A DNA stretch of 64,000 nucleotides, from the NCBI GenBank assembly GCA_965212525.1, contig CBDBVC010000049.1, positions 140,649 to 204,648 on the forward strand, read 5' to 3'. The notes under the pieces were generated by a model. It did no database searches. It was not told the DNA's origin and saw nothing but the letters and a program-made list of their open reading frames with translations. A program made the translations under genes and the position numbers. Below are positions 18,180 to 28,553 of this stretch, piece by piece. Position 1 is the first letter of the stretch, and every line of letters starts with the position of its first letter. This DNA is from SZUA-38 sp965212525. GTDB lineage: Bacteria > Pseudomonadota > Gammaproteobacteria > Xanthomonadales > SZUA-38.

Positions 18180-20120
18180 TTAACTCCTGTTTTCTACCAG
18201 TTGCCTGACCACATCCGGATCGGCCAGTGTCGAGGTGTCTCCTAGCTGATCGAGCTGGTTGACGGCAATGTTGCGCAGGATTCGCCGCATGATCTTGCCG
18301 GAACGGGTCTTTGGCAGCGCTTCGGCGAACTGAATGGTGTCGGGTTTGGCAATCGGGCCAATTTCCTGTCGTACCTGTTCGATCAATGCACGAGTCAGCG
18401 CCTCGTCGGGAGAGATGCCCACCACCGGCGTGACGAAGGCATAAATCCCCTGGCCCTTGATCTCGTGTGGCATGCCGACAACCGCCGCTTCGGCAACGGC
18501 AGGATGCAGTACCAGAGCGCTTTCGATTTCCAGCCGTACCCAGCCGGTGACCGGATACATTCAGAACATCATCAACACGACCGGTGATCCAGTAATAGCC
18601 ATCGGCATCTCGGCGCGCACCGTCGCCAGTGAAATACTGACCTTCGTAGGTGGAAAAATAGGTATCGATGAATCGCTGATGATCGCCCCAGACTGTTCTC
18701 ATCTGGCCTGGCCAGCTCTGAGTCATGACCAGATTCCCGGTGGCTTCAGTTTCGGAGATTATCTGACCATCCTCATCGACGATGGCCGGAGCGATTCCCG
18801 GCAGGGGCAGGGTGGCAGCACCCGGTTTCAGATCATGCGCACCAGGTAACGGGCTGATCAGGATGCCGCCGGTTTCGGTCTGCCACCAGGTGTCGACGAC
18901 GGACAGCGATCGCCGCCGACCACACGATGATACCATTCCCAGGCTTCCGGATTGATGGGTTCACCCACGGTACCCAGTAATCTGAGCGTTTTGCGTGATG
19001 TGGCCTCGACCGGCGCATCGCCCTCGCGCATCAGTGCCCGTATCGCGGTGGGTGCCGTGTAGAAGACGGATACCCGATGCTGATCACAGATCTGCCAGAA
19101 GCGGCTGGCATCTGGATAATTCGGCACGCCTTCGAACATCAGTGTGGTACAGCCATTCGCAAGTGGGCCATACACAATGTAACTGTGCCCGGTGATCCAG
19201 CCCACATCGGCAGTGCACCAGTAGATATCGTCCTCACGGATATCGAAGACCAGTTCATGCGTCAGCGAAGCAAAGACCAGATAGCCACCGCTGGTATGCA
19301 GCACACCCTTGGGTTTGCCGGTCGAACCGGATGTGTAGAGGATGAACAGCGGGTCCTCGGCATTCATCGCAACCGCAGGGCAATCCGCCGGTACACCAGC
19401 GGCCAGTTCTGCGAAATCGAGATCCCTGTCATCATGCCAGTCGATTTCATGGCCCCGATCACGAATGACGAGCACGTGATCGAGTGAATCCAACACGCCA
19501 TCGCGAGCGCAGGCCTCATCGACATTACGCTTGAGCGGCACGATCCTGCCGCCACGAATACCGGCATCGGCCGTGATCACCAGTCTGGCACTGCAGTCGT
19601 TGATACGCATGGCCAGTGAATCCGGCGAGAAACCACCGAAGACGACCGAATGAACTGCCCCGATACGTGCGCAGGCAAGCATGGCAATGGCAGCCTGCGG
19701 AATCATCGGCAGATAGATAATGACTCGGTCTCCCTTTTCGACACCGCAGCGGGTGAGCACATTGGCGAAGATACAGACTTCACGGTGCAGGTCACGATAG
19801 GTAAGATGCCGGGCCTGGTCAGGCTCATCCCCCTGCCAGATAATGGCGGTCTTGTCCGCCTTCGTGTCCAGATGACGATCGACGCAATTGGCACAGACAT
19901 TGAGTTCACCATCCTCATACCAGCGAATCCTGAAATCTTCCCGATGGTAGCTGACATCACTGATTCGGGATGGAAAAACCTGCCAGTCTATGCGTTTCGC
20001 CTGTTGTTGCCAGAACTGCTCGTTATTGTCGATCGATTCACGATATAATTGCCGGAATTGATCCGAGTCGGCACGGCTTCGTTTCGCAAATTCGTCTTGA
20101 ACCGGATAAACGTGTGTCAT
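18180..20120 (-). CDS. acs: Acetyl-CoA synthetase, two frameshifts
   Basis: The corrected product is 646 residues, the usual Acs length. It activates acetate to acetyl-CoA with ATP. Motifs in order are YTSGSTGKPKGVLHTSGGY (P-loop), VDTWWQTETGG, YFTGDGARRDADGYYWITGR, DDVLNVSGHRLGTAE and the C-terminal SGKIMRRILR, whose lysine is the usual acetylation site. One base is missing near 18901 (RCPVVDTWW would be restored) and one is extra at 18530-18531. The two changes cancel, so the length stays in frame. The gene begins 49 bases from the divergent GT2 gene and its end is followed by rpmJ. A genuine loss of function is less likely than sequence error. Confidence 0.93.
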
Positions 20121-20169
20121 GTGGTGACCCTGTTTGTCAGTTTTCTTCTCATCAAATCACGGAGGTTGC

Positions 20170-20934
20170 ATGGCAACCATACAGCTATCTGTTGTTGTTC
20201 CTGTGTATAACGAACAGGATAACATCAAAGCAATGTGCGAACAGATCTGCAGTGCGCTGCAGGACCAGTTTGACTTCGAGGTCATTCTCGTCAATGACGG
20301 CAGCACCGACAATACACGCAAGGTGTTCGAAATGCTCGGTGGTGCATTCGAACCGGTTCGCATGATTCATCATCCGCGCAATGTCGGTCAGAGCTCTGGC
20401 CTGTGCACCGGCATCATGGCAGCTCGGGGGTCTCTTGTGGTCACACTGGACGGTGACCTGCAGAATGATCCGGCAGACATACCCAAACTGATGCAGATAC
20501 TCAGTCAGCAACCGCAGGAGAGTCACTACCTGATCGCCGGCCATCGCACCAATCGCAAGGACACCTGGTTTCGACGCTTTTCCTCCAGGGTCGCCAACCG
20601 CATCAGGAGTCGTCTGCTGAAGGATAATTGCCCCGACACAGGCTGTTCGCTGAAGCTGTTCCGACGTGATGACTACCTGATCCTTCCACAATTCAACCAC
20701 ATGCATCGATACCTGCCAGCGCTTTTTGCGCGGATCGGTGTCAAGATCATCAACGTGCCCGTCAATCACCGACCCCGAGTTGCGGGAGAATCCAAGTACG
20801 GGCTCGGTAACCGGCTGTGGGTAGGCATCATGGACATTCTGGGGGTTCGCTGGCTGATCAAGCGCAACACCGGACTGACGGCGATGGAATTGAGAACACT
20901 GTTTTCCGACACTGGAGGCAACGATGGACTGTGA
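20170..20934 (+). CDS. Family 2 glycosyltransferase (dolichol-phosphate-mannose-synthase type)
   Basis: This cytosolic or membrane-associated GT-A enzyme has about 254 residues. It starts LSVVVPVYNEQDNI. The NDGSTDNT, TLDGDLQNDPADIP (DxD-type metal site) and CSLKLFRR motifs are typical of polyprenyl-phosphate sugar transferases. A GGAGG site five bases upstream fixes the ATG at 20170. Unlike ArnC it has no C-terminal membrane helix pair. It overlaps the next gene by 11 bases. That partner carries a lipid-A-biosynthesis-type N-terminal domain, so the two probably modify an envelope lipid or glycan. The sugar and acceptor are unknown. Confidence 0.9.
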   Translation: MATIQLSVVVPVYNEQDNIKAMCEQICSALQDQFDFEVILVNDGSTDNTRKVFEMLGGAFEPVRMIHHPRNVGQSSGLCTGIMAARGSLVVTLDGDLQNDPADIPKLMQILSQQPQESHYLIAGHRTNRKDTWFRRFSSRVANRIRSRLLKDNCPDTGCSLKLFRRDDYLILPQFNHMHRYLPALFARIGVKIINVPVNHRPRVAGESKYGLGNRLWVGIMDILGVRWLIKRNTGLTAMELRTLFSDTGGNDGL

Positions 20935-21274
20935 TTGTATCGTGCAGCAGGGTGCCGGATTTCTGGCACGTTTTCTCGATCCCTGGGTTGGTGACTGGCT
21001 CTATGCCAACACGCTCTGGTGGACGGTTGTCGGTTTCGCCGGCGCAGGTATTTTCGGTTCACGATTCCTGTTTCAGTGGCTGCACTCCGAACGCCGCAAG
21101 GCGTTGATCGTACCCTGGTATTTCTGGCACCTGAGTTTCTGGGGCAGTGTACTCAACCTGCTGTATGCGATGCATCTGGACAAGGCACCGCTGATTCTGG
21201 GCACAGTATTCCTGCCCATCCTGTATGGCCGAAATCTGATGCTGCTGCGCAAGAACAACACACAGCCGGGCTGA
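20924..21274 (+). CDS. Lipid A biosynthesis N-terminal (LAB_N) domain membrane protein
   Basis: This is a 116-residue membrane protein with three hydrophobic helices. It matches the LAB_N domain: GFAGAGIFGSRFLFQWLHSE, then VPWYFWHLSFWGS. LAB_N is a small-multidrug-resistance-like membrane domain often coupled to GT2 enzymes and sugar-lipid synthases. It overlaps the GT2 gene by 11 bases, which implies coupled translation. It probably anchors or presents the lipid carrier for the transferase. Confidence 0.87.
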   Translation: MDCDCIVQQGAGFLARFLDPWVGDWLYANTLWWTVVGFAGAGIFGSRFLFQWLHSERRKALIVPWYFWHLSFWGSVLNLLYAMHLDKAPLILGTVFLPILYGRNLMLLRKNNTQPG

Positions 21275-21407
21275 ACTCTCGAAAGATCAACATTGCGGCG
21301 TACTGACGGGGATCGAGAATCCTCGGCTTGAACAATCCGTTGCAATCATTTTGTCTGCAATTCGTTCCTGTAAGAGAAGTGAAACGCATCAATCAAGGGG
21401 ATCATGC

Positions 21408-22478
21408 ATGCGTGAAGATGTGAAGAATTACTACGGCGATGTCCTGTCGTCTTCGGACGATCTGAAAACCGATGCCTGCTGTACCGTTACTGTAGTGCCT
21501 GAACCGGTCAGTGCTGCAATCAGTCGTATCCACCCTGATGTACAGAGTCGCTATTACGGCTGTGGGCTGATCGCACCGGATTGCCTTGAGGGCTTGTCGG
21601 TACTCGACCTCGGGTCAGGTTCGGGACGCGATGCCTACGTGCTTTCCCAACTGGTGGGTGAAGCGGGTCAGGTGACCGGTGTCGACATGACCGAGGATCA
21701 GCTCGATGTCGCCTCTCGCTGGCTCGATTACCATCGTGAGGTATTCGGGTATTCTCAATCCAATGTTGAATTCATTCGCGGCGACCTGGACTATCTGGGT
21801 GATCTCGGCCTGCCTGAATCGCATTACGATGTCATCGTGTCCAATTGCGTCATCAATCTGCTGGACAACAAGGCCGATGTGCTAGCCACTGCCTGCAGAC
21901 TGCTCAAACCCGGCGGTGAGTTCTTTTTCTCCGATGTCTATGCCAGCCGGAGAATAGCAGCTGATCTGCGTGAAGATCCGGTGCTGCGAGGCGAATGCCT
22001 GTCAGGCGCCCTCTATCTGAACGATTTCGAACGGATGGCACAGGCGGCCGGATTCACCGACCCACGAATCGTCGAACACCGTCCGCTGTTGATTTCAGAC
22101 CCTGCCATTGAACAGAAACTTGCCGGCACACGGTTCGCATCAGTTACCTATCGACTGGTCAGGGCCGAGTCACTGGAACCCTCGCAGGAGGATTACGGTC
22201 ACCGTGTGTGCTATCAGGGAACGATTGAAACAAAGCCTGAACGGTTTGAGCTGGATGCAGAGAACAGTTTCACAACAGGCGAGAGCGTGGCAGTCTGCGG
22301 AAACACTCACGAGATGATCAGGCAATCGCGTTTCGCAGCTCATTGCGAGCTGTCCGGCAGTTTCAAGCACCATCTGGGTGAATTCACGCGGCAACCAATC
22401 CATGTGTTTGAAGAGCAGTCTGACGATTCAGGACAGACCGTGCCGTCAAACCAGGCAGTATCGGGTTGCTGCGGCTGA
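21408..22478 (+). CDS. arsM: Arsenite methyltransferase
   Basis: This SAM-dependent enzyme of about 356 residues methylates As(III). The order is typical: VKNYYGDVLSSSDDLKTDACC at the start, LDLGSGSGRDAYVLSQ (SAM motif I), NCVINLLDNK (Cys motif) and GECLSGALY (Cys motif), the As-binding cysteines. The C-terminus ends in a Cys pair (CCG), also seen in ArsM proteins. An AAGGGG site upstream supports the ATG at 21408. There is no neighbouring arsR or arsenite pump, so it stands alone here. It converges with the next minus-strand gene. Confidence 0.92.
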   Translation: MREDVKNYYGDVLSSSDDLKTDACCTVTVVPEPVSAAISRIHPDVQSRYYGCGLIAPDCLEGLSVLDLGSGSGRDAYVLSQLVGEAGQVTGVDMTEDQLDVASRWLDYHREVFGYSQSNVEFIRGDLDYLGDLGLPESHYDVIVSNCVINLLDNKADVLATACRLLKPGGEFFFSDVYASRRIAADLREDPVLRGECLSGALYLNDFERMAQAAGFTDPRIVEHRPLLISDPAIEQKLAGTRFASVTYRLVRAESLEPSQEDYGHRVCYQGTIETKPERFELDAENSFTTGESVAVCGNTHEMIRQSRFAAHCELSGSFKHHLGEFTRQPIHVFEEQSDDSGQTVPSNQAVSGCCG

Positions 22479-22520
22479 ATGCAGCAGTTCAGACAATAGA
22501 ATAGCAACAGGGCGGTGGAT

Positions 22521-23034
22521 TCAGCCCTGCAGCAACTGGTTGTTCATGATCGTCATGGTGTCGAAGATACGACGCCCGGAAGCATATTCGAACGACCTTG
22601 GTCACCACTCGCTTGGCAACAATGATGTCTTCCTCATTGCGTGGTGCAAATATCAGGATGATCCGGTTGCCTTCGGCATAATCCGGGTGCTTGATACCCC
22701 ATTTCTTGTCGAGAACTTCCGCCTCGACTTCGGGCGCGACAATCACATGAAAACTGCCATCCTGGTGCAGGTGACAGAACTCGCGACTGTTGTCGGCCTT
22801 CATGAAGGCATCATCGTGTGCCGGATTCATCCAGTCTTCCAGTGTCATGGCTCTCGTGGTACCAACTGACAGTCTGGAATTCTGTTCTTCCACATTGGGG
22901 AATGCGGTAAATGCCCAGCCCTGAAACACGTCTCTGATGTTGTCGGGGCTGGTATCCGAAAACTGCAGTTGCGGAAATCTGGAACCGGTCTGTGGCTGAT
23001 CACCCGACCGTTCAGGCAGTTCGAATTTGTACAT
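22521..23034 (-). CDS. DUF5519-like ('luciferase' domain) protein, one frameshift
   Basis: The product is about 170 residues after removing one extra base at about 22593. The corrected C-terminus reads VFEYASGRRIFDTMTIM and ends at 22521, whereas the raw frame runs 11 codons too far with an unlikely basic/proline tail. The core FCHLHQDGSFHVIVAP, then KKWGIKHPDY, resembles the HxDGSxHL...WGxxHP signature of DUF5519, sometimes named luciferase domain without biochemical evidence. No signal peptide is seen. It converges on arsM with only a short gap. Function unknown. Confidence 0.72.
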
Positions 23035-23325
23035 GGCTGACTCCCAATCCCATACCCGTACCGAGGTTGACTCCTACTATCAGATTACGCATTTTGCCAC
23101 CATTTTCAAGGCAGAATTGCTGCGGCTGACAAAAGCGGAACCTGATTCGGATGAGTTCACAGCTTGAATGGCATCCCACAACGGAGTGACCCGGAACTGT
23201 GATGGAGGTCACACTTTTTCAAGCAGCACTGCAGATTCGAAACGATAGCGCTTAACTTTATGGCCTTATCCGCTAGATTTATAGCAGTGCAGAGTGTGTA
23301 TGGGTGACATGGGGGATCGTGTCAT
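23035..23325. other. Intergenic region between divergent genes
   Basis: About 290 bases separate the divergent DUF5519-like gene and the DUF11 secreted-protein gene. It must hold both promoters. I see no RNA gene, no strong hairpin and no repeat beyond a short AGCAGTGCAGA-like sequence occurring twice. Confidence 0.4.
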
Positions 23326-24345
23326 ATGAAACGATACTGGACTACCTTGATTCTGATGTGGCTGTCAGTGACTGTGCATGCCGTTGAGATCACGGTGCAG
23401 AATGATTCGCTCATGGCCGGCGATAATTCGACCATCCAGTCCGGTTTCGTCGCAGGCGAAATTGGCGCAGCTTGGCTCACTTCTCCCTGTGATGGCACCA
23501 TCGTGGCACTACAGGTGTTCTGGCGTTCACTCAGCGGAACCTTTCCACCCCAGTTCGAGCGATCAATCCGTGTGTACTCTGACGCCGGTACTTTTCCGAC
23601 ACCTGGAGTGGAACTGTCTGGCGGCACATTGATAGCGCCTCTGATGAATGACGGTGTCATCAATGAATTCCGTTTCGTGGATGACGATCAGGTGATACCG
23701 ATTGACGTTCCTGTGGTTGAGGATCAGGTTTTCGTTGTCGCGTTCGAGTTTGATCTCAATCCGTCACCAACAGGCCCGAGTCTTAACACCGATGACAGTG
23801 GGTGCCAGGTGGGACGTAACTCTCTGTTTGCAATCCCCGGTGGATGGCTTGACAGCTGCCTGCTCGGCGTCAGCGGCGATTTCATCATTCGTGCGGTGGT
23901 CGATTGCCCGGCTGGCCCGGATGAGGCAGATCTATCGATCAGTCAGAGCGCCATGCCTGCAAGTTTCACACCCGGACAGAACCTCACCTTCACAATCACC
24001 GCAGCCAATGCTGGCCCTGTCAATGCCAATGCGGTCACCGTCATTGACAATTTTTCATCCGATCTGAGTGGAGTTACATGGACCTGCATGGCCCTGGGGG
24101 GTGCCTCATGTGGTGCCGGCATCATGGGATCGGGCAATATCATCACCTCGGTGAACCTGCCCGTGGGCGGTTCGGTGATCTACACGGCAACCGGCACGGT
24201 GGACATGGGCGCTGCTGACCCCGTCTCGAATACAGCCCAGGTGGTGGTTCCCGCAGGACTGACCGACCCTGACACCTCAAACAACATGAGTACGCTTGAT
24301 GTACCCATGGCTGGCGATCTGATTTTCGAAGACAGTTTTGAATAA
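23326..24345 (+). CDS. Secreted protein with a DUF11 domain and Phe-Glu tail
   Basis: This 339-residue exported protein has a signal peptide (MKRYWTTLILMWLSVTVHA). The middle region (residues about 20-190) is beta-rich and not recognised. Residues about 205-325 form one DUF11 (conserved repeat) domain: ADLSISQSAMPASFTPGQNL, then TCMALGGASC and VSNTAQVVVPAGLTDPD. The last residues, DLIFEDSFE, match the tail of the large SBBP protein at 32.9 kb. This shared C-terminal motif may be an export or anchoring signal, which is inference. It stands alone between oppositely directed neighbours. Confidence 0.82.
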   Translation: MKRYWTTLILMWLSVTVHAVEITVQNDSLMAGDNSTIQSGFVAGEIGAAWLTSPCDGTIVALQVFWRSLSGTFPPQFERSIRVYSDAGTFPTPGVELSGGTLIAPLMNDGVINEFRFVDDDQVIPIDVPVVEDQVFVVAFEFDLNPSPTGPSLNTDDSGCQVGRNSLFAIPGGWLDSCLLGVSGDFIIRAVVDCPAGPDEADLSISQSAMPASFTPGQNLTFTITAANAGPVNANAVTVIDNFSSDLSGVTWTCMALGGASCGAGIMGSGNIITSVNLPVGGSVIYTATGTVDMGAADPVSNTAQVVVPAGLTDPDTSNNMSTLDVPMAGDLIFEDSFE

Positions 24346-24428
24346 TCGACGAGTTGTGACCCTGACTGTCTCATAAGAGCGGGTTCATGCCAGCCGATTG
24401 CCACTCAATCGGTGACCGGGTCAATCGA

Positions 24429-25292
24429 TCAGAACGCGTTCAGTGGCAGCTTGAGATACTGAATGCCGTTGCTTTCTGCATCAGGCAGTTCACCAGCCCT
24501 GATGTTCACCTGAATCGCCGGCAGGATCAGCGCCGGCATGGACAGTTCGGCATCACGCGTGGCGCGGAACCGGACGAAATCATCCTCACTGACGCCCTCG
24601 TGGACATGGATGTTGTCCCTTAGCTGACGAGCCACGGTCGTTTCCCAGCAGTATTCTTCTCGCGATGATGTCAGGTAGTCGTGGCACATGAACAGCCGGG
24701 TTTCCGCGGGCAGGGCAAGAATCTTCTGAATCGACTGAAACAGTATTCTCGCACCCCCCCCTGGAAAGTCACACCGTGCCGATCCGAAATCGGGCATGAA
24801 CAGGGTGTCACCGACAAAGGCACAGTCACCCAGAAGAAAGGTCATGCAGGCGGGTGTATGCCCGGGTGTGGCCATGCAGATCAGTTCTGATTCTCCCAGC
24901 GGGAGACTGTCGTTGTCTGCCAGCAGTCGATCAAACTGACTGCCATCAAGCGCAACATCCTCTGCAATGTTGTAGAGTCGGGCAAACTCCTGCTGAACCG
25001 CACAGATCTTCTCACTGATACAAACCTGTCCACCGAGGGACTGACGCAGGTAGGCGGCTGATGAGAGATGGTCGGCGTGTACATGGGTTTCGAGAATCCA
25101 GCGCAGCGACAGTGACTGCTGGCGAATGATATCGATCAGATGATCGGCAGATGTCGTTCCGGTCTGGCCCGAGGCGAGATCAAAATCCATCACCGGATCA
25201 ATCACAGCACATTCGCGACTGACCGGATCGGCAACGATATGGCTGACCGTGTTCGTGTTCTTGTCGAATACCGAATGTATGACTGGCTTCAT
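24429..25292 (-). CDS. MBL-fold hydrolase (persulfide dioxygenase / Blh-like)
   Basis: This 287-residue protein is of the glyoxalase-II/ETHE1 branch of the metallo-beta-lactamase fold. Metal ligands are visible: THVHADHLSSA (HxHxDH), then GHTPACMTF (His), GDTLFMPDFGSARCDFPGG (Asp) and MCHDY (His). The phrase GDTLFMPDFGSARCDFPGG is typical of the Blh/CstB-like group, which acts on persulfides or related sulfur species. The N-terminal VIDPVMDFD is also typical. No rhodanese domain is fused. The length, longer than ETHE1 (about 250), fits the Blh-like subgroup. The exact substrate is uncertain. Confidence 0.88.
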   Translation of the reverse strand: MKPVIHSVFDKNTNTVSHIVADPVSRECAVIDPVMDFDLASGQTGTTSADHLIDIIRQQSLSLRWILETHVHADHLSSAAYLRQSLGGQVCISEKICAVQQEFARLYNIAEDVALDGSQFDRLLADNDSLPLGESELICMATPGHTPACMTFLLGDCAFVGDTLFMPDFGSARCDFPGGGARILFQSIQKILALPAETRLFMCHDYLTSSREEYCWETTVARQLRDNIHVHEGVSEDDFVRFRATRDAELSMPALILPAIQVNIRAGELPDAESNGIQYLKLPLNAF

Positions 25293-25471
25293 CGATGTTA
25301 TTCCTGATCAGCGATGTCTGTGTGTCGCGCTGTATGGCCCAGATGGCCGGACGAGGGGCATCCTATCACAGTGCATAACGGTAATGGCTGATATCTTTTT
25401 CAATCAGTGCCACATCATTTGTTTGATTTGGGTGCTTGGCTGCATTTCCCTAGTCAGGAGGTGCATCACGC

Positions 25472-25834
25472 ATGAACAAGGCACAACGCATCGATAGTTA
25501 CAGAACACTCATTCCGACGCTGGAGGATGAACGTCGACACCAGTTCTATCATACCCTGATGCACGACCTGACCATCGTGGGCAGGGCGGTGCAACGATAT
25601 GACCATCTGGACACGGGTGAAAAACTGCTGTTCTGCCTGGCACTGAACGAAGTACAGCATGCGCTGACATCCAAGCAGCTCAGCCATCTGATGGGAGGTG
25701 CGGACTGGTGCGATCATGACTTCATGGACAAGCTTGAAAAAGTGATCCGTAATTGTCCCGAGCTGGAGAACAGTCTCACATTTGCCGTGCGACACAGCTA
25801 CAAGCTGAGCACGCCTCACCACTGGCTGGACTGA
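25472..25834 (+). CDS. Conserved-looking 120-residue soluble protein
   Basis: This is a helical, charged 120-residue protein with no signal peptide, beginning MNKAQRIDSYRTLIPTLEDE. A CAGGAGG site ten bases upstream supports the ATG. I do not recognise the family. Two histidine-containing helices (FYHTLMHDLTIVGRAVQRYD and FCLALNEVQHALT) are the most distinctive parts. It converges with the Sm-like small gene downstream. Confidence 0.7.
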   Translation: MNKAQRIDSYRTLIPTLEDERRHQFYHTLMHDLTIVGRAVQRYDHLDTGEKLLFCLALNEVQHALTSKQLSHLMGGADWCDHDFMDKLEKVIRNCPELENSLTFAVRHSYKLSTPHHWLD

Positions 25835-25868
25835 AGAACCAGGCCAGCAAAGCCCAAGACCTGCAATA

Positions 25869-26057
25869 CTAGGGCCTGCAGACAGCGATCAGACTGTCGA
25901 TCGGGATCAGAATGGCGTCATATTCTCTATTTCGCGCCTCGATCCACTGACTGTCAACAATGCGTTCAATCAGGCAGGGGATTGTTGTTCCACCGGCGAG
26001 ATGAAAGATCACTGTTCGGTTGTTGTCGAGGCATTCCTGTAAAAACTTGAGCAGCAT
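25869..26057 (-). CDS. Small Sm-like (Hfq-like) protein
   Basis: This 62-residue protein starts at the ATG at 26057 (MLLKFLQECLDNNRTVIFHL). A helix followed by beta strands ends in DAILIPIDSLIAVCRP. That is the Sm2-like pattern (variable strands, then a hydrophobic strand with IP-IDSIVAV) seen in short LSm/DUF6897-like proteins. It lacks the classical Hfq YKHAI sequence, so RNA binding is inference. It is 84 bases downstream of the kinase's C-terminal end and on the same strand. Confidence 0.62.
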   Translation of the reverse strand: MLLKFLQECLDNNRTVIFHLAGGTTIPCLIERIVDSQWIEARNREYDAILIPIDSLIAVCRP

Positions 26058-26141
26058 GATTCGGGTTCCTGTCTGTGTTCTTCTGGGTAATGCCGCAAGG
26101 ACCAAAATCGAACAGCCCGGGCTGTGGCCATTGATCCGCCG

Positions 26142-28553
26142 TCAGTACGTCAACTGCTGCCGTGCACGTTCCAGGTGGGCCAGGGTCGACAGCGTGTATG
26201 GGTGTTCTTCACCCAGGATTACCTGTTTGTCAGCATGCAAGACTTCAAGCTCATTGATTGCCTGCTGATGTTTCCCCATCAGTGACAGACTCCATCCGGC
26301 TGCATCTCTCAATTCCAGTGTCACCAGATGGCCCTCACCGAGCGTCTTCCCGGCGAGAAGCAGTGTATCTGTCGCCAGGTCACGTGCTGCAGCGGGATTA
26401 CCGGACTTGTAGAGCAACTCCGACAGATTGTATTTGGCAAGCAGTACATTGAAATGCGCTTCGCCGTTCAGCTCGGTCATCTGTTCGATGACGTTACGGT
26501 AAAGCTGTTCTGCACGATCATATTCAGCAAGATACAGGTGGGCATTGGCCAGGTTGTTCTGGGCATTCTGAAAGCGATCAGATCCGCTACCGTAGCGATG
26601 TTCCATTTCACTGAGCCTTGGCGTCATCAGCTCAACCAGTTTGCTGTAGTCACCGGTCTGGTTGAGTGTGGTCAGGTAATTGTTGAACAGGTCTTCAGTC
26701 AGGTAATGAGATTCACCGAGAAATGCCGCTGCATCACGGTGCAGCACTTCCAGCTCCTGCTGACCGGTTGCCGCATCACCAAGATTGAGGCGATTGATTG
26801 CGATTTCGCTGCGCAAGGCCAGGATATTGATGTTCATGTCACAGCTGCATTCGCTGCGCATGGCTGACAGAGCGTCCTGCAACAGCGCCAGCGCCTCTGA
26901 AAACCGGCTGGCACGCGTCAACAGATGTGATTCGGACATCATCATGTGCACCGATCTGGACAGATCGTTGTCATCAATCACCGATCGGGCGCGACTCATG
27001 GCATCCTCGGCCGATGCGATGTCACCGAAGCTGCGTTGATAATCGGACAGTGTGACCCAGTATTCACGCTCGACCATGGGTGACAGCTCAAACTGACCAT
27101 ACAGCGAGGCGAGCTCATTCAGATGAGCCTCGGTTGATTCCCGATCACTCTGTGACAGGGTCTGCAGTGCCATCATCAGATGTACATCAAATCGAGTCTG
27201 CGGATCCGGATCGAGCGAGAGAATGTGTTCTGCCGTCGTCAACGACCTGACTGGGTCGTCCAGTATCTTGTAGGTCCAGGCAATGTTATGCAGCGCCTGC
27301 AGATGCAATTCACTGCGAACAGCCGTCTGATCCATCAATCGCTGTTCTGCGGTCTCGATCACATCAAGCATCAGCGTGTCCTTGCCGCGTGATACCGGCG
27401 AGGCCGAAGTGAGTATTTCGTTGAGCAGACCATTGTATTCGAGTGATTCCTGCAGTGCTGCCTGGGTTTTCTGCTGCTCGATGCGCGTCGTGATCCACGC
27501 ATAACTGGTGGTGATGGCTATTGCCGCAATCAGTCCGGTCACAGATGCCAGTGCCACTTTTCTTGCACGTTTCAGTGGCGCCTGTCGCAGGCGGGTTATT
27601 TCCGCCTGCACTGCATCGATATCGGGCCGGGCAGAAGGGTCTGTCGCCAGCATCGAGGCCAGCAGACGTTGCCAGCGCCGATTTCCTGACAACTTGCTGT
27701 AATCGACTCTTTCCGGGTGGCACACCTGATCCGAGAGCTCGCTGATCGTTGGCCCTGTAAATGGTGCCATTCCGCTCGACAGGGTGAACATCAGAATACC
27801 CAGCGCGAATATGTCACAGGGCGTGTCGACATCGTGCCCGTCAAACTGTTCCGGAGCCATGATGGCTGGTGTTGCCTGCTGGCTGAATGGCTGGTGAGTG
27901 TCATGCTCGAGATCGATTCCGGCACCAAAATCCATCAGCACCGCACCGCGAACTGGCTCGATCATCACATTCAGTGTCTTGATGTCGGCATGAATCAGGC
28001 CGGCGCCGTGAACAGCCTTGACTGCACTGGCCAGATCAGCAGCGATGGACAGCACCTCATCATGCGCTGGTCGATGCGATGCAAGGTACTCATGCAGGGT
28101 CTGCCCACGCAGGTATTCACACCAGAAACCGGTTCGCGCATCATGAGTGGCCGCACCAAAGACTGCCAGTACATTGGGATGACGAACCCGGGCCATGCGC
28201 CGCGCCTCGGCGATGAACAGCTCGGAATTGATGTACTGACGTGCCGAATAACTGAGAAACTTGATCGCAACATGGCTGTCCAGGGTCTCGTCATGAGCCC
28301 TGTAGACACGCCCCATACCACCCTCACCAATGAGGGAATCGATCCTCAGGTGCCCCCATTGTTCTCCTGGCTCGATGTCATCTTCGGGTTCTGAATCGAG
28401 TGGCTGGCTGAATGATCGAGACAATCGGTTGATCCGACTCAAGGCTTCTGTCAGCGCTGTGTTGTCTCCGTTTTCGATTATTTGTCTGGTATCAATCTGA
28501 TCACCATTGGCAATGCGTTGTGCCAGATCGTCGATGGTCTGTCTACGGCTCAT
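26142..28553 (-). CDS. Membrane serine/threonine kinase with TPR domain
   Basis: This 803-residue PknB-type kinase has the glycine loop GEGGMGRVY (about residue 76), the ATP lysine in VAIKFL, the catalytic loop HADIKTLNV, DFG in LMDFGAG and the MAPEQF motif. The catalytic loop has Ala in place of the usual Arg (HAD for HRD), a non-RD kinase. A transmembrane helix (VTGLIAAIAITTSYAWI, about residues 325-350) separates it from about 430 residues of tetratricopeptide repeats. The TPRs probably face the periplasm. The start overlaps the ECF sigma gene by 11 bases, so the two are co-translated. Confidence 0.93.
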   Translation of the reverse strand: MSRRQTIDDLAQRIANGDQIDTRQIIENGDNTALTEALSRINRLSRSFSQPLDSEPEDDIEPGEQWGHLRIDSLIGEGGMGRVYRAHDETLDSHVAIKFLSYSARQYINSELFIAEARRMARVRHPNVLAVFGAATHDARTGFWCEYLRGQTLHEYLASHRPAHDEVLSIAADLASAVKAVHGAGLIHADIKTLNVMIEPVRGAVLMDFGAGIDLEHDTHQPFSQQATPAIMAPEQFDGHDVDTPCDIFALGILMFTLSSGMAPFTGPTISELSDQVCHPERVDYSKLSGNRRWQRLLASMLATDPSARPDIDAVQAEITRLRQAPLKRARKVALASVTGLIAAIAITTSYAWITTRIEQQKTQAALQESLEYNGLLNEILTSASPVSRGKDTLMLDVIETAEQRLMDQTAVRSELHLQALHNIAWTYKILDDPVRSLTTAEHILSLDPDPQTRFDVHLMMALQTLSQSDRESTEAHLNELASLYGQFELSPMVEREYWVTLSDYQRSFGDIASAEDAMSRARSVIDDNDLSRSVHMMMSESHLLTRASRFSEALALLQDALSAMRSECSCDMNINILALRSEIAINRLNLGDAATGQQELEVLHRDAAAFLGESHYLTEDLFNNYLTTLNQTGDYSKLVELMTPRLSEMEHRYGSGSDRFQNAQNNLANAHLYLAEYDRAEQLYRNVIEQMTELNGEAHFNVLLAKYNLSELLYKSGNPAAARDLATDTLLLAGKTLGEGHLVTLELRDAAGWSLSLMGKHQQAINELEVLHADKQVILGEEHPYTLSTLAHLERARQQLTY

